A DNA stretch of 64,000 bases. Source: Leucaena leucocephala (taxonomy: Eukaryota > Streptophyta > Magnoliopsida > Fabales > Fabaceae). Positions 34,301 through 43,640 of this stretch are shown one piece after another. Position 1 is the first letter of the stretch, and each line of letters starts with the position of its first letter. The position numbers and the translations under genes are program-made. The stretch is taken from assembly GCA_037074615.1 (NCBI GenBank), contig CM073563.1:13004501-13068500 (forward strand), written 5' to 3'. The notes beneath the pieces are model-generated. The model saw nothing but the letters and a program-made list of their open reading frames with translations, did no database searches and was not told the origin of the DNA.

Positions 34301-37300
34301 AAAGATGTTCAAATACAACTGCCAGGTTTGAGTATTAGACAAGATTTTTATCCATTTTCTCTACCTGGATTTGATGTAGTATTGGGAATTAAGTGGCTTG
34401 CCTCTCTTAACACTGTTCAAGCTAACTGGAATGAGATGTTCTTAATATTTTGGGTCAATGGGAAAAAGTATAAATTGCAGGGGATACCCAGCCGAGAACC
34501 AGAAACAGCTCTTAAGTATATGGCCTCAATCATGGTTGACAGGGAAGATCACACATCCGAAACTATTAATTTATCGATATACTACAGGAGTTTGAGAATG
34601 TGTTTGCAGAACCAACTTCCCTTCCGCCATGGCGAGAGCAGCAGCATGCTATTCCTCTATTACCCGGGGTTATTCCGCCCAATCTAAGGCCATACCGTTG
34701 TCCATATTACCAGAAGAATGAAATAGAGCGACAGGTAGATGAACTTTTACACAAAGGGTTCATTCGGCCTAGCTCTAGCCCATTTGCAAGCCCTGTTCTG
34801 CTGGTCAAGAAGAAAGATGATTCCTGGCGGATGTGTGTCGATTACCGGGCTCTTAACAAGATCACCATACCCGATAAGTATCATATTCCCAATATTGATG
34901 AATTACTGAATGAATTGTATGGGGCAGCTTATTTTTCAAAGATTGACTTACGTTCCGGGTACCATCAGATTCGAGTCTCGAATGCAGACATTCACAAAAC
35001 AGCATTCAGAACTCACAGTGGCCATTATGAATATGTAGTTATGCCTTTTGGGCTTACTAATGCCCCTACGACGTTCCAGGCCACTATGAATGATCTCTTT
35101 CGACCCTATTTACGACGGTTTGTTCTGGTGTTTTTTGATGACATCTTGATTTACATCAAAACCACCAAGGAGCATGAGGAGCATCTTCGGATCATCCTTG
35201 AGACCTTACAACAGCGCTCCTTTTATGCCAACTTTAAAAAATGTGAATTGGGCAGGTCAAAGGTGTCCTTCCTTGGACATCGGATTTCGGCAGAAGGGGT
35301 GGCAACTCATCATGAGAAGATTGAGGCAGTAAAGGCGTGGCCAACACCCACTAATGTCACAGAACTCCGAGCATTCTTGGGCCTCACAGGACATTATTGC
35401 CGTTTTGTTCAAAATTATGGTACAATTGCCCGACCTCTAACAGACCTCACAAAAAAGAATGCCTTTCAGTGGTCCGAAGATGCGGAGGCTGCTTTTGATA
35501 AGCTTAAGATTGCTTGGGTAACCGCACCAACCTTAAAGTTACCCGATTTCACCTCCGACTTTGTAGTAGAATGTGATGCGTCTATGGAGGGTATTGGAGC
35601 AATCCTACTCCAACATGAACATCCGGTTGCATACTTCAGCCGAGGGCTCTCCTTTTCGAACCGGTACAAGTCTGCTTATGATCGGGAACTATTAGCTTTG
35701 GTGTTATCTCTCCAACACTGGCGCCACTATTTACTGGGACGACACTTCACGGTCAAGACTGATCATCATAGTCTCAAGTACTTATTGGCACAGCGGACAC
35801 TCACCAATACACAGCAAAGTCTCCTCATCAAACTTCTTCCATTTGACTTTCAAATTATCTATAAGACAGGCAGAGAGAATGCTGGTGCCGATGCACTTTC
35901 AAGGCGCCCTAAACAAGCGGAATTCCTGTAGTTAGTCGTGCCCCTGCCACTTGATTTTTTGGAGTTAGAAGAGGCTACCCGGACAGATCCCTTCACAGCT
36001 GCAATAATTCAGGCCCTCACCAAAGACCCACACTCTAAACCTGGATTTTCCTTAGCACGGGGAAAGCTGTACTTTCAGGGACAATTAGTTATTCCCCGAA
36101 GTTCTCCAATTCGGGCCAAGTTGATTGAAGAAGCCCATATTTCGCCCACAGGAGGCCATGGCGGTTTCCTTAAAACTCTTAAAAGACTCACCAGCACCTT
36201 CTTTTGGCCTCAAATGAAGGCAGATATTAAACTTTTCATCCAGCAATGCTTTACCTGCCAAAAGAACAAATATGAGACACTATCCCCAGCTGGTTTACTT
36301 CAGCCCATTCCCTTCCCAGAGCAAATATAGGACGATATTTCGATCGATTTCATCGTGGGCCTTCCTAAATCCGGTGGCTATGATACTATCCTGGTAGTAG
36401 TTGATCGGCTAGGCAAATACTGCCACTTCATTCCCTTGCGTCACCCATACATGGCAAAAACAGTGGCGTCTCGTTTCTGTGACGACATCATCCGCCTCCA
36501 TGGCATACCTCGCTCTATTATTTCAGACAGGGACCCATTATTTCTGAGCGCTTTTTGGCAAGAATTATTTCATCTGAGCGGCACTCGCCTTCGCATGAGT
36601 ACTGCTTATCACCCACAAACGGACGGACAAACAGAAGTAGTCAACCGCTCCCTTGAGGCCTACCTACGGTGTTTCGCTCATGAACAACCACGCACTTGGA
36701 GCAAGTTCTTATGTTGGGCTGAGTACTCTTTCAATACAAGCTACCATACTTCAACTAACACCACCCCTTTTAAGGCAGTATATGGCCGCAACCCTCCTCC
36801 CCTTATGCCCTTCGTCAAAGGGGAAACCCATCTTGCAGAACTGGCATCCCAACTAGAGACACGAGATGATATGCTGCGCCTGTTAAAAGCTAACTTGAAG
36901 AAGATGCAAGACAGGATGAAGATCCACTCTGACCAGCACCGACGTGACATTACTTTTGAAGTAGGGGATGCTGTTTTCTTACGCATTCAGCCATTCCGTC
37001 AGGCTTCCCTCTCCCACCAGCGGTATTCCAAGCTTTCTCCACGGTTCTTTGGCCCTTATGTGATCAAAAGGAAGGTGGGACCTGTCGCTTATGAGCTTGC
37101 ACTTCCTCTAGATTCCAAGGTGCACCCTATTTTCCATGTTTCCCTATTACGACCAGCTCGTGGGGTTGAACCTGCTCACCCACCAGCACCTTTACCCATC
37201 ACTGCTGATTTTGACATGGTTCTGGAACCTGAAGGAGTACTCGCTCACCGTTGGAGAGGCCCAACTCTGGAACTACTCATTCGATGGAAGAACCGACCCA

Positions 37301-40300
37301 CAGAGGAATCCAGTTGGGAAGAATATGAACTGCTGCAACTTCAGTTTCCAGAATTCCACCTTGAGGACGAGGCGGCTTTTGAAGGGGGAGGTATTGATAG
37401 ATTCCGTTTAACCTATCACAGACGCAAGATGACCAAGTCTAAACAGTTACAGACCACGTTCAGCGCAGTTACAGACCTTGATCAGTTAGTTCATTAATCT
37501 TTCCATTTCATTTAATTGTATTCATCCCACTAGGTTAGCGGGAACAGTAGTTAGAGTCCATCATGCTCTCATTTCTCTTGTCATGGGCATATTTCCCGAT
37601 AATGTAGGGAGGATCAGTCAGTTCTTATGTATTTCAGCACCTATAAATACCTCAAGCTGATTGATCTTAAGCATAATAAAAATTCTGATTTCAGAGATTC
37701 TCTTTGTTCCTAATTACTGTCATTACGAGATTCTTGTAAGAGAGAGTGAGAAGGAAAGGTTACTCTATCACATTCACTATCTTCAAATAGTAAGAACAAG
37801 AAATGGCATCAATCATGAATTGAAAAAAAATAGCAAAAAAACGCATAAACTTTTAACCCATACAATATGAAATAAATCAGCTTAAGGAAAACAAAAAAAA
37901 ACAATCCAACTTCACACAAAACCTAAACAAATTATAAGAATGAAATTACAAGTCCAGATATAAGTGAAACAGAATGCATTACTGTGCAGCTAAGTAAGTT
38001 GAACTGTTGATTTTGCTTACCGAGTAAATCTTCTTCAAAGCAGAAATGCCTGAATTCATATCATAATCATATACAGAGGAAGGAGTCTTCAAGGAACTAT
38101 ATGCAAACCGTAAAATATTTGATGAAAATTCTGATTCTGAAGATTCCACTGAATATACTGGATCAGTGAAATCAACAGCATGACCATCTGGAAGGCTCCT
38201 TAGTGGTTCTCCAATGGGGGGAAGGTGATAAACTATTATTTTTTGTAGACCATTTTCTCTCTCATATGCAACAAGGTGATCAATAAAAAGCTGAATCTCC
38301 TGAATTTTAACACTGGAGAAAATTCAATGTAAGTTTATGTGACATAAAGATAGAGAATGACACATTTATGGGAAATTGGACAGACTTATGTTATGATTTT
38401 AGTAATTTATTTTGCACCTTTATTTTTAATTCCTTCATTATTCTTTCTTTTACCTTTTTTTATTTTCTTTTTAATATTCTTTCTTTTACTTTAAGCTACT
38501 GTCTTTTGGACTTCCTATAAATAGCCCTAGATTAATGTCTTTTGTCAAACTTGATTATTTGAATATTTAGAGCTATTATTATCTATATCTCTCACGTTCT
38601 TCTTTGCTTTCTCCCTTTTCTCTCTACTTCTTCCTCCTTCTCGTTCCATTTCTCCCTCAATGTCCTCCCCCTCCTCTTTTTCTTCCCTATACCAAATCAA
38701 TTCGGTATCAAAGTAAAGTTCCCCTTGTTCCATTCACACTTTCATCACCGAAAATCCTTCCAGATCTCACCAGAAATTGTAAACATATGTTGCTCCACCT
38801 TTAGAGGAAATTAATGCAATTATAGCTGATTAGATTGTTCTTTCTCCTTATGGCCCCCTCCAAAGTTATCTCGTCTGTTAGAAAAATCATTCAGATTTGG
38901 ATGCTACTTGAATAACTAAAGAGGGGGTTCTTCCACTTCGATACTTGTTAGAGTCCTATATGTCTTCCTCTGGAGAGGAGAGTTCTTTCAAGCTTGAAGA
39001 TATTATGGAAAATTTTGAAAGATTTATTATAGTAATTTATTTTCTTACCTTCATTAGGCATACTTTTATCTTAGGTTTTTCATTTATTATGCTTTTATTA
39101 CTTTAAGATATTGTCTCTTGAGCTCCCTATATAGCCCTAGGATATTTTCTTTAGACTTGACGATTTAAACCTTCATGGTTCTGTTTTTATCTTTCCCCTC
39201 ATTCATCTTCCCTTTCTCACATCCCCCACCCCTGGGGCGCATTCTTCTTCTTCTTTTTCCTTGTCCTAAATCATACACTCAACTTATTGCCCAAGTTAAG
39301 CATTCAAAATGAATTAAGGATCTTGAGAATAGATTACAAAAAAAGGTTCACAATAAAACTACAATGCAACAACTTGATGTATAATAGCATATCTCCTTTC
39401 AGAGGTTATAATTGGAAGAGAAGGGAAAGAAGAATCTGGTAAAGATAGCCAAAATGATCAGAAATCGTCTTAGGAATTATGGCTTTGAAATTCAAAGAAT
39501 GAACAATGGAGCTGGAATTAATAAAAATAACTACTCAAGACTTTCTTCAAAACTAGTCAACCATAGGAAACGAGTTCATTCCTGATCAAATCTTCATAAA
39601 GCAGTTTCTCACTCTTTCCTAAATTCAAGAACCCCCAGTTATCTGTCATTTACAAGCCAAATACTGATAATATAAAGCACTTAGATATTACAGCCCAGAA
39701 TTTTGACCTTTTGGATTGAGGGAGGTAAAAGTTCACAAAGAAAAAGAAATCGATAATGTCTGGATTAGAAAGCAATGAAAATGTCAGCCCAAAAGATCCA
39801 TCCAATGCCACAACAGCATATATGATGAAGAAAACACATACAGATACACCAGAACAAAGGATTTATGAAAGAAAGTATAAATAAATTGTGTTACCTTTCC
39901 CTGTGGGGAAGAAGAACAGTAGTAGAGGAGGTATTATCAATCGGGCAAGCTACTACTTCTGAATTAAAATACTCATCACTTCTTCTCTTAATGAAAAAAT
40001 GATTTCCTCGATGGCTAACAGTTGTATCAATACCCTCCACACGTGGTGTCAAAACTTTAAGTCCCTCTTCAGGTTTGGAAACATCAAGATAAAAATTAAA
40101 CCTTGTATTTTTACTTTCTGATGCTACAAACAAATATTTCTTGCTCTCCGAAGCTTGAAGGTCAAGAGAAAATTTATCGTCCTTTTCCACATAAAGACAT
40201 ACATCCTTGGACTGTTCCATTCCCAGCTTGTTCAGCCATGCCTGTATCAATGATGCCACCAACATCACATGATAGACTGGAGAGATATTCAAAACGATTC

Positions 40301-43029
40301 TACAGAATGCAGAATGAGGAAGGTAGAACTTTATAAATGCCTAAGTTATCTTCATTTACAAATAATAATATTTTTACTGGGAACTTTGAATTTCTAATGA
40401 GATAAGTAAGGCAATTTGATATTTAATTATGGGTTCAAGTGAAGGAACTTGCGCCTAGAAAAATGTTACCCCAGATTGTATGATATTAATATGATTAGGA
40501 TACCTGTTATGAAAAGGACTATTTTGGATTAATTTGAATAAGCCTTCTTACTCAGTTTGACTGTTATTTTTCCTTTAATTTTATGATTCATTTGTTCTGG
40601 TCCTACATCACAATGGCAACAGCTAAGTACAAATATTTCAGCACATAAAAGCAATATACTTATGCAAACACTCATCATGACTAAATATGCAAGATCCATA
40701 ATCCAAGTGTAATTGTTATAAGCATAAATTCAACCTTAAGATTGTGATTTTCAATTTTCATGAAAATGGAAGTTGGAAAAAGAAAATCCTGTTTATGGCA
40801 TATTCAAGACCAAATACCCAACGTACGTTGTCTAATTCCCAATATATCATTGTTCAACCATAGGCCTAAGCTTTAAAATAATAATTTTCATGTCTAGCTT
40901 TGCATTCATTTATAAACATGAAACTACTGTAATTAGAAATATCCACTACTCAAATACTGAAATTTAGTGAGTCGAGAAAGAAGCATCTATCATTATGGTG
41001 CAAACTACTAATAAGAGTATAAAGAGAAAATGCACTACCTTATCAGGCCTGAGAATCTCATCCATTGTGATATAAACCAAAGCTTCATCACCAGCCCATT
41101 CAATGTATGATGTTACATTATGAAGAGGCTCTCCTATAGGAGCTTGGGTTTCAGCATCTATGACATAAATAGTATAAATTTCATTACCTTTAGTGTCCTC
41201 TGCATATGCTACTAACTTATTATTTGGACTAACCTGAAAAAAAGGAACATTTGTAAAAAATAATAATAATAATAATAATAAATAAATAAGAAAATGCAAT
41301 AGTAAATGGTTTAACCTTAAAAGCACGAATACTGTAGTATTCATGATTTTGGGCCTTGATATTCTCATCCAAAATAACATGCTCCTCAGGTGCATCAGGT
41401 TCAGTAGGAACAGTATCATAAATAGATGGAGTTGATTTGTCGTCAGATACTGGGAGCCGACAATGTTGGACATACTCCTTCCCCTTCAAAGTTCTCTCAT
41501 AATAATAGTAAGGCCCCTTTCTTAAAGGTGCAGTTGTATCATCCTCCTTAATCCTTCCTTTTATCTCAGCAAAAAGCTTATCTTCAAATATTTTGGTACC
41601 TAAAAGATATATATATCCATCAGAAACACACATCTAAGAATTGACACGAGCATGTCCAAGCAAATATCTTGAAAGCCCAGAGGCTTTATTGCTTTACCTT
41701 GTTAGGTTTTAGCTTGCATTCTTTCCAAATAAATATATATATATATATATGCATGTATAAGTAGACTCCAGAGGACTAACTTGAACAAGAACCCAGAATA
41801 CAACCTCAAGCTTGTCTATAGACTACAGGGGCCTGGACAAATATGATACCGATGCCATTAATATTAGCTGCATATGTCTCACAGGTGTCAACATTGGGCT
41901 AAATTGAGTTAAACGAACCAAGCTAATGAACAGAGTCCACAAACAACCCTGAATTGTGGGCTTAATTTTGGCTCATTTGGACCATTCAGTATTTCTGCTC
42001 ATTCAATTCATCAAATTTGAGCTAATCCGTGTCAAAAGAAACAGATACAAGCCTACTTTGATTTGAATTCTGAAAAGTCATGCCAAGTTTCAAAGTAACC
42101 ATAATTCCATAAAGTGAGGTTCAACCAAGGCAGGTCACACATATCCAGCCTTCTAAGTTGTCACCAGATTTTCTTTTAAAAAACTGATTTTAAATACTGA
42201 CAATAAAATTTGAGCAGATTGCCTGAGATTGATAGAGACATGAATCATTTAGGGCGGTGCAGTAATCAGATGTCATACTTAGCTTAGTATCTGGGAACCA
42301 ATCGACGGGAAGAAAATCATCTTAGGGATATATTAGTAGTCGTATATAGCTATGACACATGGGTGTATGGCTGAAAATATATGATTCATATCAGTAGGTC
42401 ATAATAAGAAAAAGCCTCCGACAACTAAACTAATAATTGTCACATAGATACTAACATGCAATCCAAAAGATCCAATTATACCCAAAGTCAAAATTTTACA
42501 ACATTCTGAGTAATCCGAGAATTTCAAAAGCATATCTAATCAGCAGGTTCTGAGAAATTAGATGGGCATACTCGATAATACTTAACATTCCAAAACATAG
42601 CAAAATGATTATAACGGTTTTCAGTGTTTTATGGCCAAGAAAGCATAGGATAAAATTCGCACCGTTCATAATGGAGTCAGTGTAATCATTTTCTTGACGG
42701 AGGTGAGAGAGGACATCGGGATTGGTACGAGAATCATCCCGAAGCCAGTAATAGTTGTCGATCCTCACGTCACCGAACATCTCCATTGCGTGTTCGACCT
42801 TCTTAGCCACCGGAGGAGGCGGAAATTGAGACTGGGAGAATGCCATAGCCGACGAGGAAAAAGAATGAACTGACTTGGAAGCGACGCGGTGGTGATGAGA
42901 GAGCCCCGAGGCAGAAGCAAGAAACGGGAGAGGAAGCCCCGAGGAGAGCACTACAGTGAGAGTGAGCGGAATGGCGAAAAATCGATGAATGCCCGAGCAA
43001 AGAAAGAACCGGGATGAAGAAAGTACCAT
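28294..43029 (-). CDS. Prolyl-oligopeptidase family serine peptidase (S9A, oligopeptidase B-like), 11 exons
   Basis: Eleven exons (given separately) with GT-AG introns join to 2319 nt, 772 codons plus stop, with no break. The family cleaves short peptides in a chamber under a beta-propeller. Oligopeptidase B members prefer basic residues, but substrate here is inferred. Residues about 73-500 are the Peptidase_S9_N propeller (PVAKKVEHAMEMFGD, then YYWLRDDSR). The alpha/beta hydrolase part holds GGGEMGRQWYENG, the nucleophile in GRSAGG (Ser624), Asp709 in LNDPRV and His744 in GAGHFSKSG. Using Met62 (42846) gives 711 aa, the usual plant length. The upstream 61 residues lack Asp/Glu and are Ser/Arg/His-containing, like an organelle transit peptide. 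It closely resembles the Arabidopsis protein At1g50380 from memory. The gene spans 14.7 kb, chiefly because of insertions in introns. Confidence 0.93.
28542..28779. mobile_element. MITE in intron 10 of the peptidase gene
   Basis: Terminal inverted repeats GGTTAATACAATGTTTGGTC and its complement GATCAAACATTGTATTAACC extend through CTTATAATTTGC, about 32 bp with one mismatch. It is 238 bp and non-coding. Flanks CTATTAAT and TCATTAAT share six of eight bases, which would suit a hAT-type 8-bp duplication, although the family is uncertain. Confidence 0.75.
29059..29182 (-). CDS. Peptidase gene exon 10 (catalytic histidine)
   Basis: The acceptor ATGGACTGCAG precedes ATCCACGTG. The donor is GGGAG then GTAAAG. 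124 nt encoding DPRVLYSEPAKFVAKLRD and ELGAGHFSKSG, with catalytic Asp and His. Confidence 0.93.
29318..29366 (-). CDS. Peptidase gene exon 9
   Basis: The acceptor CTTATGCAG precedes GTGAAGGC. The donor is AAATG then GTAAGC (phase 1). 49 nt encoding VKAQDYPHILVTAGLN. The catalytic Asp codon is split across the next intron. Confidence 0.9.
29502..29567 (-). CDS. Peptidase gene exon 8
   Basis: The acceptor TTATATGCAG precedes GAGTGGGGA. The donor is GATAAT then GTGAGA. 66 nt encoding EWGDPRKEEFYFYMKSYSP and VDN, continuous with SEWE of exon 7. Confidence 0.9.
30343..30708 (-). CDS. Peptidase gene exon 7 (catalytic serine)
   Basis: The acceptor CATCAACAG precedes ATATGCGTAG. The donor is TGGGAG then GTATTT. 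366 nt encoding the hydrolase core: AHIRGGGEMGRQWYENGKF, INGRSAGGLLIGA with the GxSxG nucleophile elbow, and PFVDVVTTMLDPSIPLT. Confidence 0.95.
30709..31807. other. Intron 6 of the peptidase gene
   Basis: 1.1 kb intron. A C-rich plus-strand frame at 31023-31262 is open but unrecognised and lies inside the intron. No transposon ends were seen. Confidence 0.7.
31808..31966 (-). CDS. Peptidase gene exon 6
   Basis: The acceptor CACAATTCAG precedes GTATTGGGT. The donor is TATGAG then GTAAAAA. 159 nt encoding VLGGFDSAHYVTDRLWAP and KLDGSDPLLLYGYGSYE. It is separated from exon 5 by the 6.05 kb intron 5, 5.2 kb of which is the Gypsy element. Confidence 0.93.
32586..32989 (+). repeat. 5' LTR of Gypsy element
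   Basis: 404 bp. It differs from the 3' LTR by seven substitutions in 376 aligned bases and by a 28-bp tandem duplication (32626-32653 repeated at 32654-32681). TATAAATACC near 32868 is the likely TATA box. Confidence 0.95.
33005..33937 (+). pseudogene. Gypsy gag, stopped in its zinc knuckle
   Basis: 310 codons from an ATG 15 bases after the 5' LTR. Residues about 85-215 form the Retrotrans_gag domain (RFNGGDPRGWVLKAEKFF, then YLEGDALDLFSWIN). A Gly/Ser/Pro-rich tail leads to the zinc knuckle, where a TGA at 33935-33937 stands at the position of the first cysteine. The same frame resumes directly after it with FKCGAPFRPGHRC. Gag would therefore lack a functional nucleic-acid-binding knuckle and not read into protease. 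Confidence 0.88.
33938..34590 (+). pseudogene. Gypsy protease region
   Basis: In the same frame as gag. It contains NAILGRPTLTTMKLGG, then the aspartic protease motif LLLVDSGSTHNFI (D near 34172) and a FDVVLGIKWLASLN segment, the usual Gypsy order. The frame changes by one base position at about 34500-34590, just before the RT part. Confidence 0.85.
34577..35931 (+). pseudogene. Gypsy reverse transcriptase and RNase H
   Basis: After the frame change the frame reads FENVFAEPTSLPP, IERQVDELLHKGFIRPSSS, LVKKKDDSWRMCVDYRALN, FSKIDLRSGYHQIRV, VMPFGLTNAPTTFQ and the catalytic box FFDDILIYI near 35133-35155, then RNase H with VECDASMEGIGAILLQ and TVKTDHHSLKYLL. It ends at TAG 35929-35931, and the same frame continues beyond. 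RT and RNase H motifs themselves look intact. Confidence 0.9.
35938..37497 (+). pseudogene. Gypsy integrase with chromodomain-like end
   Basis: In the same frame as RT. An HHCC zinc region (HISPTGGHGGFLKT, then CFTCQKNK) precedes a TAG at 36328-36330, where a tryptophan is expected in this family. The core follows with the three acidic positions in DFIVGLPKS, ISDRDPLF and TDGQTEVVNRSLE. The C-terminal stretch LRIQPFRQ, HPIFHVSLLRPA and then LLIRWKNRPTEESSWEEYEL near 37270-37330 is the chromodomain-like module that guides such elements to heterochromatin. The frame runs into the 3' LTR. Confidence 0.9.
37395..37770 (+). repeat. 3' LTR of Gypsy element
   Basis: 376 bp, preceded by the polypurine tract at 37381-37391 and followed by the CATTC target copy. 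It lacks the 28-bp duplication seen in the 5' LTR, so that duplication arose after integration or in the 5' copy only. Confidence 0.95.
38021..38312 (-). CDS. Peptidase gene exon 5
   Basis: The acceptor TTTTCTCCAG precedes TGTTAAAATTCAG. The donor is TACTCG then GTAAGC. 292 nt, fully open, encoding VKIQEIQLFIDHLVAYEREN, DPVYSVESSESEFSSN and SSVYDYDMNSG. The frame needs no AUG of its own. Confidence 0.9.
38389..39281 (+). mobile_element. TRIM-like small LTR element in intron 4
   Basis: Two direct repeats of roughly 265-310 bp (38389 to about 38700 and 39016-39281) share TAGTAATTTATTTT near the start, CCTATAAATAGCCCTAG / CCTATATAGCCCTAG, C/T-rich runs and a YYAAATCA end. A tRNA-Met-like primer site CGGTATCAAAG follows the first (38703). 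Pentamers ACTTA (38384-38388 and 39282-39286) flank the whole. The internal part is about 310 bp with no coding capacity. Opposite strand to the host gene. The exact inner LTR ends are uncertain. Confidence 0.65.
39895..40241 (-). CDS. Peptidase gene exon 4
   Basis: The acceptor TTGATACAG precedes GCATGGCTG. The donor is GGAAAG then GTAACA (phase 2). 347 nt encoding KKYLFVASESKNTRF, VSHRGNHFFIKRRSDE and TTVLLPHRE, propeller blades. Confidence 0.92.
40242..41038. other. Intron 3 of the peptidase gene
   Basis: 797 bp. I see no transposon ends or coding sequence. Confidence 0.7.
41039..41233 (-). CDS. Peptidase gene exon 3
   Basis: The acceptor TTTTTTTCAG precedes GTTAGTCC. The donor is GATAAG then GTAGTG. 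195 nt encoding KLVAYAEDTKGNEIYT and YITMDEILRPDK. Intron 2 before it is only 82 bp and carries a TAA/TTA microsatellite. Confidence 0.92.
41257..41287. repeat. TAA microsatellite in intron 2
   Basis: A run of AATAATAAT units followed by AAATAAATAAG lies between the intron 2 branch region and donor. On the gene strand it reads as TTA repeats in front of the acceptor. Confidence 0.85.
41316..41599 (-). CDS. Peptidase gene exon 2
   Basis: The acceptor TATCTTTTAG precedes GTACCAAAA. The donor is TTTTAAG then GTTAAA. 284 nt encoding LFAEIKGRIKEDD, KGPYYYYERTLKGKEY and EEHVILDEN, the conserved propeller entry of S9A enzymes. Confidence 0.92.
41600..42662. other. Intron 1 of the peptidase gene
   Basis: 1.06 kb with an AT dinucleotide tract near 41733-41750. 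No transposon or gene was recognised. Confidence 0.7.
42663..43029 (-). CDS. Peptidase gene exon 1
   Basis: ATG at 43029-43027. It ends ATGAACG before GTGCGAA (phase 1). It encodes the possible transit peptide, the alternative start MAFSQSQ at 42846, and FGDVRIDNYYWLRDDSRT. Confidence 0.88.
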
Positions 43030-43338
43030 TTTACACTCTTCTTTATTTGTACGCTTTTTCTGATTTTCTTTTTAACTTAATTTTTTTGTGCTTTGGAACT
43101 TGAAAGTTCAAATTTCGAAGTTCTCACTACGAGAGAATGATTGTTAACGTTGTAGTGGGAGAAGCTGTATTGGGCTGGCTTTCCTCTACTACTGTGTATG
43201 AAGCATTAATTAAATGCTGCAATAGAACTGGACGGCAGGTATTTGGGGCTTAGCGTTTGCCGTCCAGTTCCAGAGCGTTGTCTCGTCTTTATGGACTACA
43301 ATTATGCACCGCTCTCGTCGTTTTCATTGTTTTTATTT
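43030..43338 (-). promoter_or_regulatory. 5' flank of the peptidase gene with a perfect inverted repeat
   Basis: About 110 bp of AT-rich leader precedes the ATG without an obvious TATA box. At 43225-43237 and 43258-43270, GAACTGGACGGCA and its exact complement TGCCGTCCAGTTC form a 13-bp inverted repeat with a 20-base loop, about 200 bp upstream of the start codon. It may be a regulatory site or the remnant of a small insertion. The promoter role is inferred from position only. Confidence 0.45.
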
Positions 43339-43640
43339 TAAAAGATTAATTAATTATTTAGTCTCTATCAATTATTAATTAACAATAAATAACGTTGTTT
43401 TCTTGTTGTCGCTTTCTTTATTTTAATTTCAATTTAAAAGACTAATTAATAATTAATTAGTATTTATCAATTATTAATTAATCAATTAATAATGCTGTTC
43501 TCTCGTTATTGTTTTCTTTATTTTTTAATTTAAAATAATAAATAATAATTAATTAGTCTTTATCAATTATTAATAAGTAGTTAATACTACTATTATCCTA
43601 TTATTGATTAGTTAAAAATTATTTATCAATTATTAATTAA
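43339..43640. repeat. AT-rich tandem repeat, about 97-bp unit, near the gene's 5' end
   Basis: Units near 43339, 43436 and 43530 share AATTAATTAGTMTTTATCAAT, ATTATTAATTAA, TTCTCKTTRTYG and TTTCTTTATTTT. The third is incomplete. Confidence 0.7.

Larger units (their letters stand above)
32586..37770 (+). mobile_element. Gypsy chromovirus-type retrotransposon in intron 5 of the peptidase gene
   Basis: LTRs at 32586-32989 and 37395-37770 start TGATAGATTCCG and end TTACTCTATCA, with a perfect 5-bp target duplication CATTC (32581-32585 and 37771-37775). The primer site TTGGCATCAGAGCC follows the first LTR (about 32991) and a polypurine tract GAAGGGGGAGG precedes the second. Order is gag, protease, RT, RNase H, integrase, chromodomain-like end, all on plus, opposite to the host gene. 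Small size (5.2 kb), short LTRs and the chromodomain suggest the Reina-type chromoviruses (inference). Three in-frame stops and one frame change disable it. Confidence 0.95.

Noticed and set aside
37661..37870. 69-codon frame at the Gypsy 3' boundary
   Set aside because: It spans the LTR end and flanking intron, so it is a chance frame.
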